From the NCBI RefSeq assembly GCF_900142925.1, contig NZ_FRCN01000003.1:151300-215299 (forward strand): a stretch of 64,000 nt of DNA, written 5' to 3'. Below the pieces are notes generated by a model, which worked only from the letters and a program-made list of their open reading frames with translations, did not search any database and had not been told where the DNA came from. Positions 37,503 to 46,364 of the stretch are shown here, piece by piece. Positions within the stretch are counted from its first letter, which is position 1, and every line of letters starts with the position of its first letter. Source of the DNA: Chitinophaga sp. CF418 (lineage in GTDB: Bacteria > Bacteroidota > Bacteroidia > Chitinophagales > Chitinophagaceae). The position numbers and the translations under genes are program-made.

Positions 37503-38813
37503 ATGACAGCAACTTATTTGCCCTCATTTTTTGAAGTGAATATCCCAACCGTGGATGATCTCGATGATGTACTGAAGATGAGACCGGAAGTACAAGCCCT
37601 ATACGGACACGAATACGTACATTTTTTACAAAATCTTACAACCAATTTTGGTCTGCTCAGGACCTGGAACAAGTTTGACCGTATTGTCCAAATCATTAAT
37701 CATATCCAGCAATCCGGCCTTGACATTGACCTGCCTTTAACTGGGGCAGTTATACAACATGAGATGAACAATAACATCCTGCTGCGCAGCTTGGAAGGAA
37801 GCGGCTTTCGAGAGGTGCTTGAACGAGATTCGCAGGATTATACTATCGATAGCGTAGAACGACGAAAAGATCCGCTACTAGATGCCACCTTTCAAGTGGA
37901 GTACATGCGACATATTGTGCTTAAACTGCAGCATCCCACTTTATCTGCAGTCGACTACATCTTCGGAGAAACGGCCATAGCTGAATCCATGGCCTATCTC
38001 ATTGAATCAAAGTTTTTCGATATGGCAACCCCTGCAAAATGGCCATATCTGTCAGCAAAAGAGCTCGCTCAACACATATTTCCACCTGTAGCAGATGATA
38101 ATGAACTGTTGTTAGTGCTCTGTGACATCGCGTTAATGCATCCGGCGCCGGGTTGGGCCTTCTTTACCATTTTGGAGGAGATGGCCGCCACCAGCGCGCC
38201 ACCGGTGACCGCGGAACAGCTCATTGATTTTGCACGGGTGTCTTATGCTAAACGAGGCTGGAGGATAGATAAGCAATTGGAGTCAGCCAGAGATGGTTTG
38301 ATGAACAGGATTCAAACGCTGTTTAACAGCCCTTTTTTGGAACCCACCAAAAAATGGTTTGAAAACATCGTTTATCGGGCAGCAGATCTCAGAGACAATC
38401 ATTATAGATTTATACTTGACGTATATAGAAGTGGTGATTTATTTAAAGAAGGGTTAGTCGATATGGTAATGAACCTCGGAGGTCCCCACACCATCAATAT
38501 TGTTGGCAAGCGGTATTTGATAGCCCCTCAGGGATTAGGTATTACCGCAGCAGACATCCATCCACAAAAGCTTAAGGCTTTAGACCAGATTCATGATATG
38601 CTCCTAACACCAGCCGCCACATACCGTTGTAAACTCCTGGACATGTGCAAAGATTCTGAACCCATCGACCTTGTTGACGAAAGATGTCGTACCAAACCAT
38701 GGGAGCGTTCGCGGGACAAGCGTCTTTGTCCTTTGGCAGTACTTTGGAACTACTATGGGTTAGATCAAAAGAACTTCTATTTAGGACAGCAACAGATTTA
38801 TGTAATTCCCTAA
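37503..38813 (+). CDS. HExxH zinc metalloprotease-like protein
   Basis: A 436-residue protein. Near the N-terminus is YGHEYVHFLQNL, an HExxH zinc site with His36, Glu37 and His40. Further on, IFGETAIAESMAYLIE holds Glu156 and Glu161, either of which could be the third zinc ligand as in gluzincins. No signal peptide or membrane segment is seen, so it acts in the cytoplasm. It follows the SEC-C/nuclease gene in the same direction. A nuclease plus an intracellular protease suggests that one may activate the other by cleavage, but this is inference. The stop TAA ends at 38813. Confidence 0.75.
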   Translation: MTATYLPSFFEVNIPTVDDLDDVLKMRPEVQALYGHEYVHFLQNLTTNFGLLRTWNKFDRIVQIINHIQQSGLDIDLPLTGAVIQHEMNNNILLRSLEGSGFREVLERDSQDYTIDSVERRKDPLLDATFQVEYMRHIVLKLQHPTLSAVDYIFGETAIAESMAYLIESKFFDMATPAKWPYLSAKELAQHIFPPVADDNELLLVLCDIALMHPAPGWAFFTILEEMAATSAPPVTAEQLIDFARVSYAKRGWRIDKQLESARDGLMNRIQTLFNSPFLEPTKKWFENIVYRAADLRDNHYRFILDVYRSGDLFKEGLVDMVMNLGGPHTINIVGKRYLIAPQGLGITAADIHPQKLKALDQIHDMLLTPAATYRCKLLDMCKDSEPIDLVDERCRTKPWERSRDKRLCPLAVLWNYYGLDQKNFYLGQQQIYVIP

Positions 38814-39246
38814 GAATTGATAATTTGCCTGCTGAACGGAGGCTGGCGATATATACCTTGCAAGCCCGGATTATTCTTGTTCGGTCAATCCATCATAAAC
38901 CATTTTTGGGTTGGAGACGTTAGGCTCTCCTGTGTTCCCGAATTACCCCTGTCTGCCTTTGATATGTTCTCAGACCCCGGTCGAATCGCCCCCACTCGTC
39001 AATAACGTAGGTTTGATATTGCTTTAATATATCGAGCTATTAAAGCTTCAACGTTCAGGACAGTTTCGAGGCTCAATAGCATACCTTCAGAAGTCGCTGT
39101 AAGCGCTTCGTGCCATCATCTCTAATGACTACGCAAGACTCGCTTCCGGTGGTGGACTAGACCTTGTCGGGCAGGATTATTTTCCTGCCGGGTAATTTCG
39201 AGGTGTTTCATTTATAAATCCCCACCTCACGGACTTTGCACAGCGC

Positions 39247-39273
39247 AATCGAAAACGATCCGGTACTGGGCAC
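39247..39273 (+). repeat. Dispersed intergenic motif, copy 1 (divergent)
   Basis: AATCGA, 15 bases, GGGCAC. The right part CGGTACTGGGCAC matches the other copies. Followed directly by the hairpin at 39277-39311. Confidence 0.55.
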
Positions 39274-39276
39274 TAA

Positions 39277-39311
39277 AACAAAAAATTCGCTCTAGCAGCG
39301 GATTTTTTGTT
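39277..39311. terminator. Hairpin after motif copy 1
   Basis: AACAAAAAAT pairs with ATTTTTTGTT, with an inner CGCT/AGCG stem around CTAG. A T-run is included in the right arm, so it could terminate transcription on either strand. Confidence 0.55.
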
Positions 39312-39461
39312 TAACAGTATTTGTAACCATTTTATAAGTCATTTATAATCATGACTCAATATGTTCGAATCCGGATTCTCATCTATCTCTTTTATTACAT
39401 GTAATATCGAATACTTGCATTCTTATATGATATATGAATTTGTACTGATGTTATAAAGTAA

Positions 39462-39505
39462 CGGTGTCAATAAGTATACTAATATATTAGTACTTATTGA
39501 CACCG
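39462..39505. repeat. Long near-perfect palindrome
   Basis: Left arm begins CGGTGTCAATAAGTA and right arm ends TACTTATTGACACCG. The two arms pair over about 21 bp with a 2-base bulge and practically no loop. It is 410 bp upstream of the nuclease gene at 39916. Possible operator, cruciform or tip of a small mobile element. Confidence 0.8.
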
Positions 39506-39915
39506 GAATCTCACTTCAAATTGACTTTATTAACAATAAAAAAGTCAGTCCAATTGGTTAGCCGTAGACAAAACTTGTCCTAGTAATCGAGAGTGAAAAG
39601 CAGTACATCCAACATATTCAACCAACTTGTGACAGAATCTACCAACAACTCCATTTCAGAAATATTTTTCCCGTACTTCCTCGATTTAATACCAACTAGT
39701 TTGTATTTTTTAACGTTTCAGCCTTCGACTTTATCTTCTGCCTATGTTCCCCTTTAGTTGTCGGTCAGAAGACACGACAACACTGGGGTTAGGTCTTCCA
39801 ACACCTGCAGGAGATCAACGTCTATAAAGGTAAATGCTCTAATGTAGATGTACAGCGGTACAAGTTGAAAAATTCTTATATTTAGATCAATTACTAATAC
39901 CATAAGACCTCAATT

Positions 39916-41619
39916 ATGAGCGGAAAAGACAGCCTGCGTGGGTACGTTTTTCAGACTATCATTAGTGTTATCAAAGCACTAAGTGATGATAGTTGGGAAT
40001 ATGTATCCATTGAACCCTCAACACCGGAAGACAAGGTTGATATAATATGGACCGGTGTAGATGAAAGCCTGGTTTGCCAACAGGTGAAGTCTTCTACCAC
40101 AAACTTTGGTAAACCAGAAATTATACGATGGATAGAAGGAATAATAAATGATGTTCCAACATCTAATGAATACCAGCTAATACTTGTTGGTACTATTGCT
40201 ACAGGTGTGGAATCGTTTATAAATGATATTACTAAGAAGCAAAAGGGCTTTAGCACAGGAAGCCAGTTATTAGATGATAATCTTTCAAAAATATCTGCTG
40301 AGATAATTCCCTTTAAACCGGACTTTATGGAAGCCGTGATCACTAATGAAGTTTCAAGATTTTTGTCAGGTGAAAACTTCCAACTTCCCCATAGCTCCCA
40401 TCAGCTTATTGCAGGAGGGCTTATCTATCAATTTTTTCAGTTCAGTATATTTGAAAAGAGGATTCATAGAACTGCAGTAGCCGAATTGATGATAGACTGG
40501 GCAAAAAGCAACTATCAGCGAGAATTTGGAGCCTATACACATTCAAGGAATTTATTACTTTCATGTTATACATCGAACGGGACTTGGGAAAATACATTTT
40601 CTTGCACCCCACTTATTTTGGACCTTTTCAAGATCTCCTATTTTCACAAAGGTATTAAGGAAGTGTTTGCCGCCTTTCAGGATGCGATTTCTTATGAGCT
40701 TCCGGCAAGAAAAACGGACATCCCACTACCGGATGCTTCCCCCTTCCCGATAAACTTAATGAAAGAGAGAACCCGGCCGGCTGAATTTGACAAGGATCAG
40801 AAAGATTTTGTATCTACAAGGCTTAAATTGTATTTTGATATTGAACCACCACCAGACTTTTTTAATGTTGGTGAGCTCAATTGGACTATTCCTACTCTTA
40901 CCACTATGCTAACTAACGGTAACAGCTACGAGGGTACAGAAGATGAAAAGAAAAAAAATGAATATTTGCGCAAACTTTATTTTCGGTTGAAAGAAATTGA
41001 TGAACTTGTTAAATGTATTAATTGCATAGAAAGTTTTTTTGCCCTACCAGTCGCCATCCGAAATATGGGTTCCTTTGACGAAGATATCAAACTGGAGATT
41101 AAAATACCGAACAATATACAGGTTTTAACGGCTGAAAATCTCTACATACCAGAGGATGAGGATGTACTAGAAAGTTTGATGGACAATGATTTTCTCTTTA
41201 AAAGTCTCGTGCAGCCTTCTAACAGCGTGGTATCTGAATACCCTGATACATTGCCTTTTACCTATATGAAGATGCCATCGACCAGCCTTCATTACTTCAG
41301 GCCTGAGTTGAAGTATATGAAATCCGTATTTAAACGTGCAGCCGAAAGTATATTTGATAATAAATTATTTACCGATCGGCCAGGATTTACTGTGCTTAAA
41401 TATACATTCCGGCAGCTAAATCCTCATCAATCGGTTTTTCTACCTACCTATCTGTTTCTGAAGTCGGAAAAGCCGTTTGCCATTGAATACAACATTACTT
41501 CAAAGCATACTTTAAAAGTAACAACAGAAACTTTAAATATTTCCCCAATAACTCAAAATAAAGATCGACGTTCCTTATACGAACGGCTTATTTACAATAA
41601 TGAAACTTCACCACAATAA
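39916..41619 (+). CDS. DUF4297/Cap4-like nuclease-domain protein
   Basis: A 567-residue protein. The N-terminus SLRGYVFQTIISVIKAL and the core EDKVDIIWTG (Asp42) with CQQVKSS (Gln56-Val-Lys58) fit the PD-(D/E)XK nuclease domain of DUF4297, the domain also used in the Cap4 effector of CBASS. The remaining 450 residues match no domain that I know. No cyclic-nucleotide synthase is nearby, so it is not a CBASS operon. It is followed 10 bp later by a DUF6602-like gene and the two form a unit. The low G+C suggests transfer. Confidence 0.7.
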   Translation: MSGKDSLRGYVFQTIISVIKALSDDSWEYVSIEPSTPEDKVDIIWTGVDESLVCQQVKSSTTNFGKPEIIRWIEGIINDVPTSNEYQLILVGTIATGVESFINDITKKQKGFSTGSQLLDDNLSKISAEIIPFKPDFMEAVITNEVSRFLSGENFQLPHSSHQLIAGGLIYQFFQFSIFEKRIHRTAVAELMIDWAKSNYQREFGAYTHSRNLLLSCYTSNGTWENTFSCTPLILDLFKISYFHKGIKEVFAAFQDAISYELPARKTDIPLPDASPFPINLMKERTRPAEFDKDQKDFVSTRLKLYFDIEPPPDFFNVGELNWTIPTLTTMLTNGNSYEGTEDEKKKNEYLRKLYFRLKEIDELVKCINCIESFFALPVAIRNMGSFDEDIKLEIKIPNNIQVLTAENLYIPEDEDVLESLMDNDFLFKSLVQPSNSVVSEYPDTLPFTYMKMPSTSLHYFRPELKYMKSVFKRAAESIFDNKLFTDRPGFTVLKYTFRQLNPHQSVFLPTYLFLKSEKPFAIEYNITSKHTLKVTTETLNISPITQNKDRRSLYERLIYNNETSPQ

Positions 41620-41629
41620 TACATAAAAT

Positions 41630-42372
41630 ATGAGCCTAATAGAATACCATAAAACAACATCAAAGGAACTCTTAGCATTAACCAATAAAGTTAGAAATCT
41701 TATTAACCATTGGGGAGAGGATGGAAGATACAAAGAAGCTGTTTTAAAAAATGTAATTCGAAGATTTCTTCCAGAAAAGTTTACCATAGCAAATGGGTTT
41801 GTCATTAAACAGACAGAAAATAGAGGAGAACATCTTTCTTCCAGACAAATAGACCTGATTATTTATGATGACGCAAGTCCTGTTTTGTTTAAGGAAGGAG
41901 ATTTTGTAATACTCACTCCTGATGCGGTACGCGGAATCATAGAAATAAAAGCGAATCTGCAAAATCAAGGTGTTAGAGATATTCTTCTACAGGCGAACGA
42001 AAATGGGCAGTTTATTTTTTCAGGTAAGGAAGATAAGAGTCAAAAATTCTTTAACGGAATATTTTCATATGAAGGATTTGACAGCTTAAACGTTGATCGA
42101 TTTGTTATTAACTACAAGGCGGGTAACGAACCTTTTATTGGAAGTACTGATTATGAGAAATTTAAAGTCAATCATGTTTCTTTAAACAGAATTGGTTTAT
42201 CAAGCTGTGGAATGATGATGAAAATCCACATTCACTTTACAACATAGAGGATTTATCATTCTCTTTTTTTATCTCAAATCTAACTGATACGTTATCCAAC
42301 AAGTCTGTTGAAAAAAATAATTTCGTTTGGTATGCAACAGATAAAGAACTTAATCTTGAAAGACAATTTTGA
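41630..42372 (+). pseudogene. DUF6602-like nuclease-fold protein, frameshifted near the C-terminus
   Basis: The frame from 41630 ends after 205 residues at 42247. It contains LPEKFTIANGFVIKQ, SRQIDLIIYDDASPV and RGIIEIKANL, which I recall as the DUF6602 pattern, a D...ExK nuclease-like core. From about 42208 the adjacent frame carries the natural continuation (LWNDDENPHSLYNIEDLSFS to a stop at 42370-42372). Adding one A in CAAGCTG at 42201-42207 restores a protein of about 247 residues. It is the partner of the DUF4297-like gene. Either the unit is inactivated or the sequence has a one-base error. Confidence 0.75.
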
Positions 42373-42441
42373 AAACTTACACATTCCTTGAATAGTCCTC
42401 CCATATTGGAAAACCGATGTTAGTGGTAGTTGTTTTGTTCG

Positions 42442-42557
42442 TTAGAATTTACCATTGTTGTTTTTCCAATCTTCTTTTGCTGGAACTTCCTGCACTACCT
42501 CCCAATGTTCGGCAATCATTCCATATTCAACTCGGAACAAGTCATAAAATGCAGTGG
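42442..42557 (-). pseudogene. C-terminal remnant of a SnoaL-like/NTF2-fold protein
   Basis: Minus-strand frame AFYDLFRVEYGMIAEHWEVV, then PAKEDWKNNNGKF and a stop at 42442. This is the characteristic tail of SnoaL-like proteins. Upstream the frame is broken by a stop (around 42590) and the rest of the gene is scrambled, so only the tail survives. Confidence 0.7.
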
Positions 42558-42753
42558 GCTTCCGATGAAGAAGGAATCTGCCTCATAACCGACGGACAGG
42601 CAGGCGGTTTTTCCAAAAAGATATGTGTGCCTGGCACTCGCAGAACAGGCACTGACGTATTACGTTCAACACGGCGACTGCCCACCATCATTGGACAGGG
42701 AAGAATAATAACCGGGGTCATTTATTGAAATCCATTTACACAACCTATTTATT

Positions 42754-42794
42754 ATCAACATCATTTGGTTCGATAATCTACCACTAGTGGGCAC
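42754..42794 (+). repeat. Dispersed intergenic motif, copy 2
   Basis: ATCAACATCATTTGGTTCGA, then 15 bases ending CTAGT, then GGGCAC. This is the best-preserved left part. The upstream ATCAACAT is shared with the copy at 63831 and partly with 50832. Confidence 0.7.
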
Positions 42795-42813
42795 AAAAGC
42801 GGAAAGGTCCTTC

Positions 42814-42843
42814 TTATCAGGCAACAATTCCTTTGCCTGATAA
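42814..42843. terminator. Hairpin after motif copy 2
   Basis: Perfect 10-bp stem TTATCAGGCA / TGCCTGATAA with a 10-nt loop, 20 bp after the motif. No clear T-run. Confidence 0.55.
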
Positions 42844-42894
42844 TATCTCCGGCGTTTTTGTTTGTATGCGTTATGGCATTATAATCAGATCCTC

Positions 42895-43419
42895 TCACCT
42901 GCCCGCTAAAAGCTCCTTCCAATAACCCACTGATGTCATATAACGAGCGCCTTTATTCCGTGTACCATACAAGTACTGCGTCATGTTATTCTGCAATTCC
43001 TCCTCCGAAATGCTTTCGTATGACGGGTATTGCTCACATTGATATTCTAACATTACAACCATATCATTCATATGACCAAGCATTGCTTTACTACTTGTCT
43101 TTGCTACTACGTAATTATCCATTAAACTCATCTCAGCTTGAATCAGATCCTTAGAGAACCCTATTCTTTGTAGTAAACCGGGCAGCCGTCCTACAAATTC
43201 ATCCCATGTCTTTCCTATTGTCTTCCCCTTGCAAATAACCGTTAATAATGATGGTTCATGTACATACATTATCAAAAGTTTACCTGAAAATCCAGTCCTT
43301 ATCAGCCGGGCATACCAGCTATGCAAAAGCTGTCCTTTATCAGGTTCTGAAATATATTGTACCGCTTCCAGTCTTGATGTATTCAGCAACTTTTGTACTG
43401 CATGGATAATGACAGGCAT
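42895..43419 (-). CDS. Protein resembling DUF6933
   Basis: A 174-residue protein. MPVIIHAVQKLLNTSRLEAV, then SWYARLIRTGFSGKLLIMYV follow the layout that I recall for DUF6933 (Q-K-L-L near the start, a W-x-A-x-L segment, then a strand with small hydrophobics). The later GHMNDMVVMLEYQCE helix also fits. No enzymatic motif is seen. It stands alone between a hairpin and gene remnants. Confidence 0.55.
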   Translation of the reverse strand: MPVIIHAVQKLLNTSRLEAVQYISEPDKGQLLHSWYARLIRTGFSGKLLIMYVHEPSLLTVICKGKTIGKTWDEFVGRLPGLLQRIGFSKDLIQAEMSLMDNYVVAKTSSKAMLGHMNDMVVMLEYQCEQYPSYESISEEELQNNMTQYLYGTRNKGARYMTSVGYWKELLAGR

Positions 43420-43498
43420 TCTATTTCTTTTTATAGTGATTACTCCAGTTCAAATATTTTTCGATATTCTGACTGCATCGTTTCTTTTTCCTGATCTG

Positions 43499-43637
43499 TT
43501 ACTCAATAGATCTTGCTAACTCTTCGACCACAATGTTATCAAATACCTTCCTTAAAAAAGGAAGATTCAAATTATCATATTTCAACGAAAATTCCAGATG
43601 AGACATTGGCGTGTCTTCATTAGGGGCATACTTTCGG
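43499..43637 (-). pseudogene. C-terminal fragment of an unknown gene
   Basis: The minus-strand frame RKYAPNEDTPMSHLEFSLKY, then NLPFLRKVFDNIVVEELARS ends at a stop at 43499. It has no start of its own. The composition is that of a real protein, and the family is not certain. Confidence 0.45.
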
Positions 43638-43715
43638 CTATACAATTGTAGAAATCAGTTCCCTTGTAAGTCGCTTGCTGATGTTCCCTAAAGAATCTGT
43701 AACTACTATTTTCAT
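43638..43715 (-). pseudogene. N-terminal remnant of an NmrA-like NAD(P)-binding protein
   Basis: ATG at 43715 reads MKIVVTDSLGNISKRLTREL and stops after 25 codons at 43638. This is the opening beta strand and glycine-rich loop of NmrA-type proteins (usually MKIVVTGSLGNISKPLT). The rest is gone; the sequence runs straight into another gene fragment. Confidence 0.6.
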
Positions 43716-43969
43716 ACTCAAATTTATTACAAATTTCAGCATGAGTAAGATACTTTAAGTAGCCAAAACGACTTATGTTGAAGCCAAATTTTCGAAGTTG
43801 GTTAAATTATTAAATGGAAGCAAGTCGCTATTGAACCCGATTATTGTAAGATAACGGCAGTACGTGTCTGTGGCTTTTATTTGGGTTAATGACATAAATT
43901 CTTTATCAATATCAGGCGGTTCCCGGTAGAGCGCTTATTTTTACATCTGATGCAACTGACGCTAAACTT

Positions 43970-44647
43970 ATGGACATTACCGAAATAATAGACCTCCTTA
44001 AAGAAAAAGCAGATACCAGATATCACACAGGTATGCTGCGCTTCGGTATTGATAATGAAAAAGCATTGGGCGTTAAAATACCCGAGGTGAGGAAACTGGC
44101 CAAACTAATGGGAAAGGAACATGAATTGGCTCTTCAACTATGGGATACCCGTATACATGAGGCACGTATCCTTGCATCATTGATTGCCGACCCAAAGCTG
44201 GTTACGCCTCAATTAATTGACAGCTGGACAAAAGATTTTACAAGCTGGGACGTATGCGACCAGACATGCGGTAACCTGTTTGACCGTACCCCCTACGCAA
44301 TAGAAAAAGCTTTGGAGTTTAGCAGGCATGAAAAAGAATTTACTAAACGCGCCGGTTTTGTACTGATGGCCGAATTAGCAGTACATGATAAAAAAACCGG
44401 TGACATGACCTTTATTCAATTCTTCCCAATTATAGAACGCGAGGCATGGGACAGCCGCAACTTTGTAAAGAAGGCTGTTAACTGGGCATTACGGCAAATT
44501 GGCAAGCGCAACGAAACATTGCTGCCCTTAGCCATACAATGTGCAGAACGTATTTTATTGCAGGATAGCAAAACTGCTAAATGGATAGCGGGAGATGCTT
44601 TAAGAGAACTAACCTCTCTCAAACCTTCCCGTAAGAAAGGGCGGTAA
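43970..44647 (+). CDS. DNA alkylation repair protein, AlkD-like HEAT-repeat glycosylase
   Basis: A 225-residue all-helical protein. GVKIPEVRKLAKLMGKEHEL, then LWDTRIHEARILASLIADP and the paired FTSWDVCDQTCGNLFDRTP are the AlkD family signatures. The Trp-Asp in SWDVCD corresponds to the catalytic region that binds the lesion. The C-terminal NFVKKAVNWALRQIGKRN is also typical. It should excise alkylated bases such as 3-methyladenine or 7-methylguanine. Length is normal for the family. Stands alone. Confidence 0.9.
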   Translation: MDITEIIDLLKEKADTRYHTGMLRFGIDNEKALGVKIPEVRKLAKLMGKEHELALQLWDTRIHEARILASLIADPKLVTPQLIDSWTKDFTSWDVCDQTCGNLFDRTPYAIEKALEFSRHEKEFTKRAGFVLMAELAVHDKKTGDMTFIQFFPIIEREAWDSRNFVKKAVNWALRQIGKRNETLLPLAIQCAERILLQDSKTAKWIAGDALRELTSLKPSRKKGR

Positions 44648-44702
44648 TCAATATTTCTCTACCTTTAGCCTATTAAACGCACTTGTTGATCATATAGCAC
44701 CC

Positions 44703-44722
44703 TGGCCACTCCGGCCATTTTT
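44703..44722 (+). terminator. Short terminator after the AlkD-like gene
   Basis: TGGCC / GGCCA stem with a 5-nt loop followed by TTTTT, about 55 bp after the stop. Confidence 0.6.
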
Positions 44723-44774
44723 GCCTTCTGCTACAGTAGGCCAGTAATCCTTTGTCAAAACATCAACAAGTTTC

Positions 44775-45416
44775 ATGAAAACACAAACGACTATCGCCGT
44801 AATCGGCGGTACCGGTAAATCCGGCCAATATCTTATCAAACAACTTCTCCAGCAAAGCTTTGCCATACGCGTAATTGTCCGCGATCATCCACATACTCAT
44901 CTGAATGATCCCAAAATCACGGTTATACAAGGGGATGCAAGAGATCTGGCGTCCGTCAAAGCGCTTGTGACAGGCGCAGATGCCGTTATCAGCACCATCG
45001 GACAACGAGGCAATGAACTGCCTATATTTAGCGTAGCCACCGCCAATGTGATCCAGACAATGCACGAAGAGGGCATTCACCGCTATATCATCACTACAGG
45101 ACTTAGCGTGAATACATTAGCAGATCAAAAGAGTCCCTGGGTAACACAAGCGACGGATTGGATGTATACTCATTATCCCAGCACTACCAGCGATAAACAA
45201 ACAGAATACGAACTATTGGAAAACTCCCGGTTAGACTGGACGCTTATCCGTCTGCCACTTATTGAACTGACAGATGAAACACCCAGTATAGTTACTAGTC
45301 TGACCGACTGCCCTTCCAATAAGATCAGCGCGCCCAGCCTGGCTACCTTTCTGGCAGGACAGCTTAGTGACAAGACCTTCTACAGGGCGGCACCATTCCT
45401 GGCTAATGTAAGCTAA
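44775..45416 (+). CDS. NAD(P)H-binding protein, atypical SDR (NmrA-like)
   Basis: A 213-residue protein. The N-terminal dinucleotide-binding motif is IAVIGGTGKSGQYLIKQLL (GxxGxxG). VIQGDARDLASVKALVTGAD and AVISTIGQRG follow, as in NmrA/SDR a5 proteins that act as redox sensors or reductases. No Tyr-x3-Lys catalytic pair is evident in the usual place. Stands alone and ends at a strong terminator. Confidence 0.85.
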   Translation: MKTQTTIAVIGGTGKSGQYLIKQLLQQSFAIRVIVRDHPHTHLNDPKITVIQGDARDLASVKALVTGADAVISTIGQRGNELPIFSVATANVIQTMHEEGIHRYIITTGLSVNTLADQKSPWVTQATDWMYTHYPSTTSDKQTEYELLENSRLDWTLIRLPLIELTDETPSIVTSLTDCPSNKISAPSLATFLAGQLSDKTFYRAAPFLANVS

Positions 45417-45420
45417 TATA

Positions 45421-45456
45421 AAACAAAGAAAGGGTGTCCGCACCCTTTCTTTGTTT
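45421..45456. terminator. Bidirectional terminator between convergent genes
   Basis: A 16-bp perfect stem AAACAAAGAAAGGGTG / CACCCTTTCTTTGTTT with the 4-nt loop TCCG. A-rich left and T-rich right arms let it work on both strands, between 44775-45416 (+) and 45490-46362 (-). Confidence 0.9.
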
Positions 45457-45489
45457 ATGCTTTAAGTAACGCTATAGTAGTGACATCAA

Positions 45490-46362
45490 CTATTTCCGCA
45501 ACTCATACTCCCGCTGCGCTACACCACCAACAATGCCGAATCCATTTACGATATTATTATACACAATCACCTTCTCTGACAAGCCATCATCATTTTTCTG
45601 CCATGCCAGGTAAGCGCTGTTCAGATAGTTATAGCTATGATAAGTAAGCGAGCTTATTTCCAGGATCATGCTCTTGGGATCGTTATATATATCAGCTCTC
45701 AATACAAACACGGGACTACGGCCATTAAATAAAGCATCAGTTGTATAGAATTCCCTCTGCGTATCGTCCTCTAATATTGGCAGACCAGCTTCACCTGACT
45801 CAAAATATTGCTGCAGTTTCATACGACCGGGATTTCCATTGCCATCCGTCCATTCAAGCACCTCGTACAATCTTATACGATAATAGTTTTGTACCGCCGG
45901 ATCATCATGCAGCTGAATGTTAATAGCCATCTTACTTCTCCACTCGTCAATCTTTGTGACGGTCATCTTCATTTCACCGATTGCCGCCGTATCCGGAATC
46001 TGATCACTCCCCGAGACTTCCTCGTATCCCGGAACCGCAGCTGATACCCGGTATACAGCACCGGCTTTAGGTAAAGTATTGCCACGGTAATAAGTGCGTC
46101 CTGATTGAATGTAAGGATTGAGTGTTTCTTTAAAATTGCCGTTCTCATACAGATTAACAACAGCATCATTTATCTCCTTAATTCCCTGTGTCTCATCCAA
46201 TCGTCTTGATAAGGTGACGCGCGCGATCATTACACTATCTTTATTCATGAGTAGGTTCAATACCGGTTTATTGGCCTCTTCCGGAATGAGTATATTAAAA
46301 GGTTTCTCACAAGCGCTGATGATGGGTATAAATAACAGTAGAAGTAAAGCTTTTATCTGCAT
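45490..46362 (-). CDS. DUF4249 lipoprotein
   Basis: A 290-residue protein with a type II signal peptide ending ISAC (lipidated Cys in ACEKPFNILIPEE). The body (PVLNLLMNKDSVMIARVTLS, later VYRVSAAVPGYEEVSGSDQI) is the DUF4249 pattern. DUF4249 proteins sit beside STN-type TonB receptors in Bacteroidetes as outer-membrane partners of unknown role. The start is 2 bp after the receptor stop, so this pair is one operon. Confidence 0.88.
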   Translation of the reverse strand: MQIKALLLLLFIPIISACEKPFNILIPEEANKPVLNLLMNKDSVMIARVTLSRRLDETQGIKEINDAVVNLYENGNFKETLNPYIQSGRTYYRGNTLPKAGAVYRVSAAVPGYEEVSGSDQIPDTAAIGEMKMTVTKIDEWRSKMAINIQLHDDPAVQNYYRIRLYEVLEWTDGNGNPGRMKLQQYFESGEAGLPILEDDTQREFYTTDALFNGRSPVFVLRADIYNDPKSMILEISSLTYHSYNYLNSAYLAWQKNDDGLSEKVIVYNNIVNGFGIVGGVAQREYELRK

Positions 46363-46364
46363 AC

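Larger units (their letters stand above)
38814..39915. other. Gene-free stretch with remnants and stem-loops
   Basis: About 1.1 kb. It carries a GC-richer block (about 38990-39240) that looks like a decayed conserved element, including a GGCAGGA/TCCTGCC stem near 39174-39193. It also carries the dispersed motif copy at 39247-39273, a hairpin at 39277-39311 and a long palindrome at 39462-39505. No intact gene is seen. Confidence 0.55.

Noticed and set aside
38684..39005. Plus-strand frames after the metalloprotease gene
   Set aside because: The first overlaps the protease gene out of frame and neither has recognisable motifs.
39916..42372. CBASS operon
   Set aside because: The nuclease domain is Cap4-like, but no CD-NTase or accessory gene lies nearby.
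42417..42728. 103-codon plus-strand frame
   Set aside because: It is antisense to the SnoaL-like remnant, which explains the open frame better.
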